From Virgibacillus chiguensis (GTDB lineage: Bacteria; Bacillota; Bacilli; Bacillales; Amphibacillaceae): a stretch of 38,846 nt of DNA. This document shows, piece after piece, positions 26,403-34,494 of the stretch. The translations under genes were made by a program, and so were the position numbers. The stretch lies in assembly GCF_900129865.1 (NCBI RefSeq), contig NZ_FQXD01000024.1, positions 1-38,846 of the forward strand, written 5' to 3'. Each line of letters opens with the position of its first letter. Position 1 is the stretch's first letter. The notes beneath the pieces were generated by a model, which did not search any database, had not been told where the DNA came from, and saw only the letters and a list, made by a program, of their open reading frames with translations.

Positions 26403-26494
26403 ATAGGCTTTGTGTGGAATATTATTTCATGATCAATTTGTATCTATGTTACAATAAATGTTGATATCTGCAGAAAATTGTAGGCTTCTATTCG

Positions 26495-26533
26495 ACATAT
26501 GCAGGGTAGATACCGCGAGAAGGCATATGTTTT
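26495..26533 (+). other. Hairpin upstream of rsbR
   Basis: ACATATGC (26495-26502) pairs with GCATATGT (26523-26530) across a 20-base loop and is followed by TTT. It lies in the 301-base gap between the ndoA terminator and rsbR, which otherwise contains a family B repeat. A role is not clear. Confidence 0.4.
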
Positions 26534-26562
26534 GTTGCACTATATGTAAGTATAAAAGTTTA

Positions 26563-26632
26563 AAGGTTTACAGTATAAGAAAAACTACAGCTTCCGTGAT
26601 AAAGCTTTGGCGATAGGCCAATTTTTTCTAAA
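26563..26632 (+). repeat. Most complete copy of hairpin repeat family B
   Basis: The unit runs from AAGGTTTACAGTATAAGAAAAACT through CTTCCGTGATAAAGC and TTGGCGATAGGCCAA to TTTTTTCTAAA. The ends AGAAAAA/TTTTTCT are inverted, so the element folds back on itself. It lies just before rsbR. Confidence 0.65.
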
Positions 26633-26703
26633 AAGAATAGAGGACTTACACTTGAAAATATAACTATTTAACAATGTAGTAATACGTCGATGGGGGTAAT
26701 GAA

Positions 26704-27573
26704 ATGGATGAGAAGTTAAAAAATATGGCTATTGAAAACAGCGATTCGATTGTGCAACTTTGGATGGAAGAAATCAATTCCTTAAAGTTAGACAATTATA
26801 CAGCAAGTATTTCTGATGAACTCTTTGAAAGTACGAATCGACAATTCGTGAATGTTATCTTTCAAAGTATAAAAGACGGGGGTTCATCAAAAGCGGTTAA
26901 AGATTTTTCGGAAAGAATTATTAACCTTGGCTGGCCTTTGGGATATATTACCGATGGTTTACAGGTGTTTCGAAGAGTTACGGTGGATTACATTTTAAGC
27001 CAATATGAACAACTTAACTCTGAATTTATTTCCAATGTGCTAAAAAGTGTGGATGCTTGGGTAGAACCTATTATCCGTCAACTTGTAAATGAATATTCAG
27101 GAAGCTGGGAAAATACCGTTTCCTTACAACGAGTCGCTTTACAAGAATTATCTGCTCCATTAATACCTGTTATGGACGGAATTACGATTATGCCATTAAT
27201 TGGAACGGTTGATACAGATCGTGCGAAATTAATTATGGAGAATCTATTAGATGGTGCGATTAAACATAACTCAGAAGTAGTTTTAATTGATATTACAGGC
27301 GTTCCTGTTGTCGATACGATGGTTGCTCATCACATTATCCAAGCAGCAGAAGCCGTCCGTTTGATTGGCGCAACATGTATTCTTGTTGGCATTAGACCAG
27401 AAATTGCCCAAACGATTGTTAATTTAGGCATTGATTTAAGTAAGTTCCCGACAAAGAGTTCCTTGAAGAAAGGGTTTCGTACAGCATTGGAAATTACAGA
27501 CCGCCAAGTTGTTGATTTGGAAAATAGAGCGGATAGCATAGAACATATGATTCAATCGTTAAAAGGAGAGTGA
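26704..27573 (+). CDS. rsbR: Stressosome scaffold/sensor RsbR
   Basis: This 289-residue protein forms the stressosome core with RsbS. The N-terminal half (1-140) is the non-haem globin-like sensor domain with many helices, including [20 protein letters not shown]. The C-terminal STAS domain covers about 155-275. Both phosphoacceptors of B. subtilis RsbRA are at the same numbers: Thr171 (in GTVDTDRAK) and Thr205 (in GVPVVDTMV). A region after the STAS domain (about 265-289) is an acidic helix. GGGGGTAATGAA gives a ribosome site before the ATG. It is the first gene of the rsbR-S-T-U block. Confidence 0.95.
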   Translation: MDEKLKNMAIENSDSIVQLWMEEINSLKLDNYTASISDELFESTNRQFVNVIFQSIKDGGSSKAVKDFSERIINLGWPLGYITDGLQVFRRVTVDYILSQYEQLNSEFISNVLKSVDAWVEPIIRQLVNEYSGSWENTVSLQRVALQELSAPLIPVMDGITIMPLIGTVDTDRAKLIMENLLDGAIKHNSEVVLIDITGVPVVDTMVAHHIIQAAEAVRLIGATCILVGIRPEIAQTIVNLGIDLSKFPTKSSLKKGFRTALEITDRQVVDLENRADSIEHMIQSLKGE

Positions 27574-27578
27574 AGATC

Positions 27579-27935
27579 GTGCGAATTCCTATTTTGAAAC
27601 TTCACAACTATTTACTTATCTCCATACAAACAGAAATTGATGACCAAACAGCCATCCAATTTCAAGAGGATTTATTGGATAAAATTCATAAAAATGGTTC
27701 GACAGGAGTCGTCATTGATTTAACTTCTGTCGATATCATTGATTCATTTATAGCCAAAGTTTTAGGTGATGTTGTAACAATGTCAGATTTAATGGGGGCA
27801 AAGGTAGTTTTAACAGGAATTCAACCAGCTGTAGCGGTGACATTAATTGATCTAGGTATTCACCTGAAGAATGTACCTACAGCATTAAATTTAGAACAAG
27901 GCCTTATTAAACTCTACCAGGAATTGGGGGAATAG
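27579..27935 (+). CDS. rsbS: Stressosome STAS protein RsbS
   Basis: This 118-residue single STAS-domain protein captures RsbT until phosphorylated. The phosphoacceptor is Ser56 in [14 protein letters not shown] (Ser59 in B. subtilis). [20 protein letters not shown] is the conserved helix-strand pair. The start chosen is GTG at 27579, nine bases after AAGGAGA. An alternative GTG at 27570 gives exactly the 121 residues of the B. subtilis protein and a GTGA overlap with rsbR, but its ribosome site would be one base away. Either start leaves the domain intact. Confidence 0.93.
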   Translation: MRIPILKLHNYLLISIQTEIDDQTAIQFQEDLLDKIHKNGSTGVVIDLTSVDIIDSFIAKVLGDVVTMSDLMGAKVVLTGIQPAVAVTLIDLGIHLKNVPTALNLEQGLIKLYQELGE

Positions 27936-27938
27936 CCG

Positions 27939-28340
27939 ATGAAGCCTCAATCTTGCGTGAATATAAAAAAAGAATGGGATATAGTGGCAGCAAGACAGTT
28001 AGGTAGAGATATTGCAAGGAAGATTGGCTTTGGCACTGTGGATCAAGCTCGTATAGCGACAACGATATCGGAATTATCCAGAAATATTTATTTGTATGCT
28101 GATCATGGACAAATCTGTTTTGAGGTAATTGATACATTTGATAATAAAGGGTTATGCATTATTGCTATTGATGTTGGTCCAGGGATTGAAGATATTGGAC
28201 AAGTATTAGAAGATGGCTATTCTACATCTGGAGGGCTTGGAGCTGGTTTGCCTGGTGTGAAGAGGCTGATGGATGAGTTTGATATTCATTCAGAAGTTGG
28301 CAAAGGAACACGAATAAAGACGATTAAATGGCTAAGGTAA
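27939..28340 (+). CDS. rsbT: Serine/threonine kinase and switch protein RsbT
   Basis: This 133-residue GHKL-type kinase phosphorylates RsbR and RsbS, then leaves the stressosome and activates RsbU. The N-box ISELSRNIYLYA (about 47-58), the DVGPGIED loop (G1, about 78-85) and STSGGLGAGLPGVKRLMDEF (G2 and lid) are intact, ending in GKGTRIKTIKWLR. It starts three bases after rsbS, with GGGGGAAT upstream. Its stop is followed by an unusually long 203-base gap before rsbU. Confidence 0.95.
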   Translation: MKPQSCVNIKKEWDIVAARQLGRDIARKIGFGTVDQARIATTISELSRNIYLYADHGQICFEVIDTFDNKGLCIIAIDVGPGIEDIGQVLEDGYSTSGGLGAGLPGVKRLMDEFDIHSEVGKGTRIKTIKWLR

Positions 28341-28543
28341 GTATGTACCAGCTGTGGAATTGACATTGTGGGAAATGGAAACAGGATAAATTAATTTGTC
28401 AAATTAAGCGAGACAACATGCTTTTATTAAATTCCTGACCTAGGGATCGTCGTTACATAAAGATAAATGACCAGAAGAAAGTATACTGAATTTCTTTTTC
28501 CCGTTACCCAGTGTCTTGGTAAAGGTGAATGAGGGGGAGAACG
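28341..28543 (+). promoter_or_regulatory. Spacer between rsbT and rsbU with a possible internal promoter
   Basis: This 203-base stretch breaks an operon that is tight in B. subtilis. TTGACA (28360-28365) and AGGATA (28383-28388) are 17 bases apart and could be a weak sigma-A promoter for rsbU. No gene or clear terminator is seen. Confidence 0.35.
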
Positions 28544-29557
28544 ATGAGCAGTTTATTGAAATTAGACACAGAAGGATATAAAGCGTTAATGAAACGATAT
28601 ATTGAAACGAGAGATGAACAATCTTTATATGAAATTGAACAGGCGAGTAAGTTATTTATTAAAAATAGTATTCTTCCTGATGAAATTGTCAATATGCATA
28701 TTCAGTCGCTTAAAGATTTGTATCCTAATTTAAGTGAAGACATTCAATATTCTATGAATTTTTTGTTAGAGGCAATGATTGCATACGGAATTGCTCATCA
28801 AGAATACCAGCAGCTTAGGGAAAAGCAATCTGAATTGAAGTCAGAAATATCGGTTGCAGCGAGCATGCAAGAAACCCTTTTAGAAACAAAAAAACCAACG
28901 ATTGATGGCTTGGATATAGGAGTTATAAGCGTCCCTGCGCATCAAATGAATGGAGATTATCATCATTTTGTGAAGGGTAGAGATGGATCTTTAGGGATTG
29001 CTATAGCAGATGTAATTGGTAAAGGAATTCCTGCAGCTCTTTGTATGTCGATGATTAAGTATGCAATGGATAGTTATCCTGAGGACGCGATGACCCCCAA
29101 AGCAATATTGGCGAATATGAACCGAGTGGTAGAAAGAAATGTAGATCCGAGTATGTTTATTACTATGTTTTATGCGCAATACCTTCCTTCTGATCATACA
29201 CTTCGCTACGCTTCAGCAGGTCATGAACCAGGTTTTTATTACAATTCCAGCCAAGACACCTTTGAGGAGTTAACCACGAAAGGTCTGGTTTTAGGTGTTA
29301 CACCAGACACTACTTATCCACAATATGAATTAAAAATTGAGTCTAATGATATGGTTATTCTTTTAACCGACGGTGTAACGGAATGCAGAGATGGCGAACG
29401 CTTTATTGAGCGTCAGGAAGTACTGGACGTTATTAAGCGATATGCCCATTTACCAGTACAAAAAATCGTTGACCAAACGTTCAAATATTTTGAGCGATTA
29501 CAGGATTTTGAACTTAGAGATGATTTTACATTACTTATTTTACGTAGGGAAGTTTAG
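28544..29557 (+). CDS. rsbU: Phosphoserine phosphatase RsbU
   Basis: This 337-residue PP2C-type phosphatase removes phosphate from RsbV when RsbT binds. The N-terminal helical RsbT-binding domain is at about 1-80, a coiled linker (YQQLREKQSELKSEISVAA) follows, and the SpoIIE/PP2C domain runs from about 115 to the end. MNGDYHHF, IADVIGKGIPAALCMSMI, YASAGHEPGFYY and LLTDGVTECRDG carry the metal-binding Asp/Gly residues. The start at 28544 has GAGGGGGAG upstream; an in-frame ATG at 28529 overlaps that site. Its stop codon is part of a sigma-B promoter. Confidence 0.95.
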   Translation: MSSLLKLDTEGYKALMKRYIETRDEQSLYEIEQASKLFIKNSILPDEIVNMHIQSLKDLYPNLSEDIQYSMNFLLEAMIAYGIAHQEYQQLREKQSELKSEISVAASMQETLLETKKPTIDGLDIGVISVPAHQMNGDYHHFVKGRDGSLGIAIADVIGKGIPAALCMSMIKYAMDSYPEDAMTPKAILANMNRVVERNVDPSMFITMFYAQYLPSDHTLRYASAGHEPGFYYNSSQDTFEELTTKGLVLGVTPDTTYPQYELKIESNDMVILLTDGVTECRDGERFIERQEVLDVIKRYAHLPVQKIVDQTFKYFERLQDFELRDDFTLLILRREV

Positions 29558-29577
29558 GCATATGAAATGCTGGGTAT
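29552..29577 (+). promoter_or_regulatory. Sigma-B promoter for rsbV-rsbW-sigB-rsbX
   Basis: GTTTAG (29552-29557, overlapping the rsbU stop) and GGGTAT (29572-29577) are 14 bases apart. The sigma-B consensus as I know it is GTTTAA - 12 to 15 - GGGTAT. The expected start point near 29585 is about 240 bases before rsbV, in the place where the autoregulated promoter lies in B. subtilis. Confidence 0.88.
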
Positions 29578-29643
29578 TAGTAAATGGAATGTAGACATGT
29601 AAAGATAAACGTAATGGTTTATCTAAAAAGTGTGAAAACTATA

Positions 29644-29668
29644 AGCTCCTTCATTGTTTTTAGGAGCT
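29644..29668 (+). other. Hairpin in the rsbV leader
   Basis: AGCTCCT (29644-29650) pairs with AGGAGCT (29662-29668); a T-rich stretch follows about 12 bases later. It could end transcripts from the upstream rsbR promoter or shape the sigma-B-driven leader. Confidence 0.45.
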
Positions 29669-29691
29669 AGTTAATGAGGTTTTTTGGTTTT

Positions 29692-29759
29692 TTAGAAAAG
29701 CTTGGCTTGTCGCAAGTCTGATGGGGAATATGGACGCTTTTCTTTTGCTATAAACCTTT
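29692..29759 (-). repeat. Inverted copy of hairpin repeat family B
   Basis: TAGAAAAGCTTGGCTTGTCGC at the left and CTTTTCTTTTGCTATAAACC at the right follow the reverse complement of the copy at 26563-26632. It sits between the sigma-B promoter and rsbV. Confidence 0.55.
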
Positions 29760-29824
29760 CTCTTTGATACTTTACTATCGTGAAAAGAATCCCTTTATGA
29801 AGCATATGATTTAGGAGGAAAAGT

Positions 29825-30160
29825 ATGAACTTAACAATTAACGTGGTGGACGAACAACCAAGTAAATCTATTGTTTACTTAGCTGGCGAGATTGACGCTT
29901 ATACTGCTCCAGATTTAAAAGAAGCTTTAATACCGCTTATGAGACAAGAGGACCAAGTTGTTGCAGTGGATTTAGCGGAAGTGAACTATATGGACAGTAC
30001 TGGTTTAGGAACTTTTGTTAGCGCGTTAAAATCATCGAAAGAGTATAATAGCAAGCTTACATTGGTGAATATCCAAGACCGTGTACTACGGTTGTTTCAA
30101 ATTACCGGATTAGACGAAATCATGGATATACGTGCTTCGATTCGAGGTGGAAGTGAATAA
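29825..30160 (+). CDS. rsbV: Anti-anti-sigma factor RsbV
   Basis: This 111-residue STAS protein binds RsbW and frees SigB when unphosphorylated. The core AGEIDAYTAPDLKEALIP leads to VDLAEVNYMDSTGLGTFVSA, whose Ser58 is the expected phosphoacceptor. It starts with ATG behind a strong TTAGGAGG. Its stop overlaps the rsbW start (TAATG), giving coupled translation. It is the first gene behind the sigma-B promoter. Confidence 0.96.
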   Translation: MNLTINVVDEQPSKSIVYLAGEIDAYTAPDLKEALIPLMRQEDQVVAVDLAEVNYMDSTGLGTFVSALKSSKEYNSKLTLVNIQDRVLRLFQITGLDEIMDIRASIRGGSE

Positions 30161-30642
30161 TGAAGAATTTCGATTTTATTGAATTGAAAGTGCCGGCTAA
30201 AGCAGAGTATGTGGGTGTAGTAAGGTTAAGCATGTCGGGAATTGCTAATCGAATGGGCTTTAGTTATGAAGATATTGAAGATTTGAAAATAGCAATATCG
30301 GAAGCCATTACAAATACGGTAACACATGCCTATAACGAAGAAGATGAAGGTGAGGTAACCATTGGTTTCGGTGTATATGAAGATCGATTAGAAGTGATGG
30401 TTGCTGATCATGGTGGCAGTTTTGACTTAAATGAAATAAAAGACGACATTGGACCATGTAAAGAGAACGAATCAATTGAAGAATTGAGAGAAGGGGGTTT
30501 TGGTCTGTTTTTAATTAATGCATTAATGGATAAAGTTCAAATCAAAAATGAATATGGAGTCATTGTTTTAATGACAAAGTATATTCATGAACATGAAGCT
30601 GAGGTGGGCTTTGATGACGACCAAATCTCAACCACACAATAG
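30160..30642 (+). CDS. rsbW: Anti-sigma-B factor / RsbV kinase RsbW
   Basis: This 160-residue GHKL kinase binds SigB and phosphorylates RsbV. The N-box is AISEAITNTVTHAY (about 44-57), the G1 box VADHGGSFD (about 84-92) and the G2/lid EGGFGLFLINALMD (about 111-124). The family length is about 160. Its 3' end overlaps the start of sigB by 29 bases, as expected for stoichiometric production of the sigma/anti-sigma pair. No irregularity. Confidence 0.96.
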   Translation: MKNFDFIELKVPAKAEYVGVVRLSMSGIANRMGFSYEDIEDLKIAISEAITNTVTHAYNEEDEGEVTIGFGVYEDRLEVMVADHGGSFDLNEIKDDIGPCKENESIEELREGGFGLFLINALMDKVQIKNEYGVIVLMTKYIHEHEAEVGFDDDQISTTQ

Positions 30643-31405
30643 CGGAAGAGATGAGGTTTACCAGTTAATTGAATCATTACAAAAAGAGCCTACGGATGAG
30701 TATTTACAGGAACAGCTTGTACTTAAATATAAGGATCTCGTGGAATCTGTTGCACGTAAATATTCCAAAAATAGCGCCATTCATGAGGATCTTGTTCAAG
30801 TAGGTATGATCGGTTTGCTTGCTGCAGTACGTCGATATGATTCAACATTCGGTAAATCTTTTGAATCTTTTGCGATACCTACCATTATTGGGGAAATTAA
30901 GCGATTTATAAGAGACAAAACATGGAGTGTACACGTCCCTAGGCGGATTAAAGAATTAGGCCCTAAAATAAAAAAAGCGGTTGATACGTTAACAATGGAA
31001 AATCAATCTTCCCCTTCCGTAAAGGAAATAGCTGACTTTCTACAAGTCTCTGAGGAAGATATTTTGGAAACAATGGAAATGGGAAAAAGCTATAAAGCTC
31101 TATCTGTAGACAGAAAGGTAGAAGCTGATTCGGACGGCAGTACAGTTGCTATATTAGATTTGGTTGGAAACGAGGAAGTTGGCTACGAACAGACAGATCA
31201 GAGGATGTTATTAGAGAAGATGCTTCCCATCTTGTCAGAACGTGAGCAAAAAATCTTACAATATACGTATTTCGAAAATAAGAGTCAAAAAGAAACTGGT
31301 GAATTGTTAGGTATATCGCAAATGCATGTTTCAAGGTTGCAGAGACGTTCGTTACGCAAATTACGAGAAGCTATTCAATCCGAGGATACGGAGGTCTTTG
31401 ATTAA
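30614..31405 (+). CDS. sigB: General stress sigma factor SigB
   Basis: This 263-residue sigma-70 group 3 factor directs the general stress regulon. Region 2 contains HEDLVQVGMIGLLAAVRRYD, and FESFAIPTIIGEIKRFIRDK followed by TWSVHVPRRIKELGP gives 2.4 to 3.0. Region 3 is SPSVKEIADFLQVSEEDILE. Region 4 ends with KSQKETGELLGISQMHVSRL, the helix-turn-helix. I chose ATG at 30614 because GAGGTGGG lies six bases upstream; the ATG at 30587 adds nine residues without support. The near-identity of region 2.4 and 4.2 with B. subtilis SigB agrees with the GTTTAG-GGGTAT promoter. Confidence 0.97.
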   Translation: MTTKSQPHNSGRDEVYQLIESLQKEPTDEYLQEQLVLKYKDLVESVARKYSKNSAIHEDLVQVGMIGLLAAVRRYDSTFGKSFESFAIPTIIGEIKRFIRDKTWSVHVPRRIKELGPKIKKAVDTLTMENQSSPSVKEIADFLQVSEEDILETMEMGKSYKALSVDRKVEADSDGSTVAILDLVGNEEVGYEQTDQRMLLEKMLPILSEREQKILQYTYFENKSQKETGELLGISQMHVSRLQRRSLRKLREAIQSEDTEVFD

Positions 31406-31407
31406 AA

Positions 31408-32001
31408 ATGGGACAAGTAAAGGTGTCTGTATTTCAACAAGCGAAAACAGGCAATTACTACTGTGGTGATAGTTTTTTTTATGAAGAGACAAATCGTGAA
31501 TTTGTTTGCGCTATTGCGGATGGGTTAGGCAGTGGAGAAGTAGCAAAGGAATCATCTCAAGTTGTTATTGATATTATTCAAAATAATATTCATGCAAGTA
31601 TTGAATCCATTATTAAAGAATGTAATCAACAATTGCAGGGAAAGCGCGGTGTAGTCATTGGCATTCTCAAACTGGATTTTCAAGCAGAGATGTATTCTTT
31701 TTCTTCTATTGGCAACATTGGCGTGCTAACAATAACGGACCATCAGCATAAAAAACGTAATATACCCAATGCTGGCTATTTAGCTGGTTTCCATCGTCCG
31801 TTTAAGATTGTTCGGGAAAGGCTCCAACCGGATATGGTGTTTATTATGTTTTCGGATGGGGTGACCGATCGCGATTTATCGCAAAAATATTTGCTGACGA
31901 AAAATGTCCAAGAAATTACCGAGACGTTTAAATGTTTAGCTAGTGAAAATAGAAGTGATGATACAACATTAATAGCGATGCACTATAGAGGGGCTGATTG
32001 A
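31408..32001 (+). CDS. rsbX: Phosphoserine phosphatase RsbX
   Basis: This 197-residue PP2C-family phosphatase resets the stressosome by removing phosphate from RsbR and RsbS. CAIADGLGSGEVAKESSQVV carries the metal-binding Asp and Gly, FSSIGNIGVL the central strand, and MFSDGVTDRDL the C-terminal metal Asp. CGGAGG lies before the ATG, which is two bases after the sigB stop. It is the last gene of the sigma-B-driven unit. Confidence 0.94.
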   Translation: MGQVKVSVFQQAKTGNYYCGDSFFYEETNREFVCAIADGLGSGEVAKESSQVVIDIIQNNIHASIESIIKECNQQLQGKRGVVIGILKLDFQAEMYSFSSIGNIGVLTITDHQHKKRNIPNAGYLAGFHRPFKIVRERLQPDMVFIMFSDGVTDRDLSQKYLLTKNVQEITETFKCLASENRSDDTTLIAMHYRGAD

Positions 32002-32018
32002 AAAATCAGTCCTTTTCG
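31992..32018 (+). terminator. Terminator of the sigB operon
   Basis: GGCTGATT (31992-31999) pairs with AATCAGTCC (32004-32012), followed by TTTT. The left arm overlaps the rsbX stop codon. Confidence 0.8.
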
Positions 32019-32151
32019 TCATGAGGATATCAATCTTAAGGATGAGTCCGTCGAACATTTTTTGTTCGTTCTTTTAACGTAGTCATAGCGATAGTAGGAA
32101 AGCAAACCATTTTTTGATAAAATAGACCACATGAGTAAAGGAGGAAAGCTT

Positions 32152-34320
32152 GTGGCAAATGAAATGAATCAAGAATTAAGTTCGTGGGTTGCGAATGAGA
32201 CGAAAATAAATGTACCCATTGTAAATAAAGTCATTGCTTTACTAGAAGATGGTAACACGGTTCCATTTATTGCTCGTTACCGAAAAGAAGCTACTGGTGG
32301 ATTAGATGAAGTACAAATTAAATCTGTTCAAGATAAATGGAATTACGCCGTTCACTTAGCGGAAAGAAAGCAGGAAGTATTACGTAGCATTGCTGATCAA
32401 GGGAAGTTAACAGATGAGTTGCAGCAGGAAATAATAGCAGCAACGCAATTGCAACGGGTGGAAGATTTATATCGTCCTTACAAACAAAAACGCCGGACAA
32501 GAGCCACGATTGCTAAAGAAAAAGGATTGGAACCATTAGCTGAGCTTGTTTGGAAGCAAGAAATGACAATGCTAGCTGATGAAGCAACGAACTATCTTTC
32601 AGAGGAACATGAATTACATACCGTAGAAGATGTCTTAGCTGGCGTAAATGATATTATTGCCGAGTGGATAGCTGATGACCCTGGGTATAGAGAATATATG
32701 CGTGATGAGACGATGAAACGAGGTACGGTCGCATCAGAAGTAAAAGATCGGGAAAAAGACGAGAAACAAGTATATGAAATGTATTATGATTTCCATGAGG
32801 CAGTTCGCTCTCTCGTATCACATCGCGTCCTCGCTCTTAATCGCGGGGAAAAAGAAGAAGTGCTTAAAGTCACCATTCAACCCCCGTCAGAACGGATTCT
32901 TCACTTTTTACAACAAAAAATAGTAACAACCTCTGCTCATGCGGATGTTCTGGAATTATTACAACATGCGATTGAAGACAGTTATAAACGTTTAATTCAG
33001 CCTTCTTTAGAGCGTGAAATTCGAAGTAACTTAACGGAAAAAGCAGAACAGCAGGCAATTGAAGTGTTTTCCAAAAACTTAAAAAGCCTTTTACTCCAAC
33101 CACCATTAAAAGGACGAACAATACTGGGGGTAGATCCTGCATTTCGAACAGGTTGTAAGCTAGCCGTTGTGGATGAAACAGGCAAGGTACACCATGTTGG
33201 TGTCATGTATCCGACGGCACCAAGAAAGGATACGGCTGGTGCAGAAAAGATTGTTCTGGATTTAATGAAGCAGTATTCAATTGAATTGATAGCGATTGGA
33301 AATGGTACAGCTTCTCGAGAGACGGAACAATTCATTGCCGATGTCATTCAAAAGCAAAACCTAGCCATTCCGTATATTATCGTGAATGAAGCTGGAGCAA
33401 GTGTGTATTCTGCATCGAAACTTGCAAGAGAGGAATTTCCTGAATTACAAGTAGAAGAGAGAAGTGCTGTATCCATTGCGCGTCGTGTGCAAGATCCATT
33501 AGCAGAATTAGTAAAAATTGATCCTAAATCGATTGGTGTTGGACAGTACCAGCATGATGTTAGTCAAAAAGCATTAAATGAATCGTTGACTTTTGTTGTG
33601 GAAACAGCAGTTAACCAAGTTGGTGTCAATGTGAATACAGCTTCTTCATCTTTATTACAATATGTATCTGGATTAAGTAAGACTGTTGCTAATAACATCG
33701 TTAAGCGAAGAGAAGAAGAAGGGAAGTTTACGAACCGAAAACAATTAAAGAAAATCCCTCGGCTCGGAGCAAAAACATATGAACAAGGAATTGGTTTTTT
33801 ACGAATCATGGATGGAGAACATGCTTTAGATCGAACGCCCATCCACCCAGAGAGTTATGTAGTAACGGAAAGGTTATTACATTTACTCGGTTGTTCCCTA
33901 GAAGATATTGGTACAAATAAATTGAAAGAAGCTATTCATTCCATTAACACGAAAGAAGTTGCTAAACAATTAGAAGTAGGGGAACCGACGCTTCATGATA
34001 TTGTCCAAGCATTGACAAAGCCGGGGCGAGATCCGCGTGATGATTTTCCACAACCCATTTTAAAGAAAAACGTCTTATCGCTAGAAGACATTGAACGTGG
34101 CATGGAATTACAAGGTACGGTACGAAATGTCGTCGATTTCGGCGTGTTTGTAGATATTGGCGTAAAGCAGGATGGGCTTGTTCATATTTCTAAAATGTCA
34201 CATTCATTTGTAAAACATCCCATGGACATCTCCTCCGTAGGGGATGTTGTTACAGTGTGGGTAGAAGACATTGATGTGAATAAAGGAAGAATTGCATTAT
34301 CTATGATTCAAGAGAAGTAA
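32152..34320 (+). CDS. tex: Tex-family RNA-binding protein (YdcI/YhgF)
   Basis: This 722-residue protein is a Tex homologue, a transcription-associated RNA-binding protein. It has the N-terminal helical Tex_N domain (about 5-195), a YqgF/RuvC-like fold (about 320-450, LGVDPAFRTGCKLAVVDE and AIGNGTASRETE), helix-hairpin-helix repeats (about 490-560, GVNVNTASSSLLQYV and RLGAKTYEQGIGFLRI) and a C-terminal S1 domain (about 640-715, GTVRNVVDFGVFVDIGV). I chose GTG at 32152, seven bases after AAAGGAGGA; the ATG at 32131 lies before that site. Length and synteny match B. subtilis ydcI. Its molecular role in Bacillus is not well defined. Confidence 0.95.
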   Translation: MANEMNQELSSWVANETKINVPIVNKVIALLEDGNTVPFIARYRKEATGGLDEVQIKSVQDKWNYAVHLAERKQEVLRSIADQGKLTDELQQEIIAATQLQRVEDLYRPYKQKRRTRATIAKEKGLEPLAELVWKQEMTMLADEATNYLSEEHELHTVEDVLAGVNDIIAEWIADDPGYREYMRDETMKRGTVASEVKDREKDEKQVYEMYYDFHEAVRSLVSHRVLALNRGEKEEVLKVTIQPPSERILHFLQQKIVTTSAHADVLELLQHAIEDSYKRLIQPSLEREIRSNLTEKAEQQAIEVFSKNLKSLLLQPPLKGRTILGVDPAFRTGCKLAVVDETGKVHHVGVMYPTAPRKDTAGAEKIVLDLMKQYSIELIAIGNGTASRETEQFIADVIQKQNLAIPYIIVNEAGASVYSASKLAREEFPELQVEERSAVSIARRVQDPLAELVKIDPKSIGVGQYQHDVSQKALNESLTFVVETAVNQVGVNVNTASSSLLQYVSGLSKTVANNIVKRREEEGKFTNRKQLKKIPRLGAKTYEQGIGFLRIMDGEHALDRTPIHPESYVVTERLLHLLGCSLEDIGTNKLKEAIHSINTKEVAKQLEVGEPTLHDIVQALTKPGRDPRDDFPQPILKKNVLSLEDIERGMELQGTVRNVVDFGVFVDIGVKQDGLVHISKMSHSFVKHPMDISSVGDVVTVWVEDIDVNKGRIALSMIQEK

Positions 34321-34392
34321 ATATCTCGCTTTTGGAAAGAAAATATTCTCATACTCCTTTAGATAAGGTTACAAGGGAAAAATGCTTTCATT

Positions 34393-34453
34393 AAAAAATC
34401 CGAACGTTGAATTGGAAACTTGCTAAGAGGATTTCCAATTTGTTCGGATTTTT
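34393..34453. terminator. Bidirectional terminator between tex and katA
   Basis: Outer arms AAAAAATCCGAAC (34393-34405) and GTTCGGATTTTT (34442-34453) enclose an inner stem AATTGGAAA/TTTCCAATT. With A-run and T-run at the ends it works for both convergent genes. Confidence 0.88.
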
Positions 34454-34494
34454 CTATACGTACATTTATTTAGCGAAAATAAATGGAAAGCTTA

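Noticed and set aside
25720-34320. ndoAI-ndoA plus rsb-sigB as a new defence or signalling system
   Set aside because: The gene order and proteins match the known B. subtilis arrangement; only the intergenic repeats and spacing are unusual.
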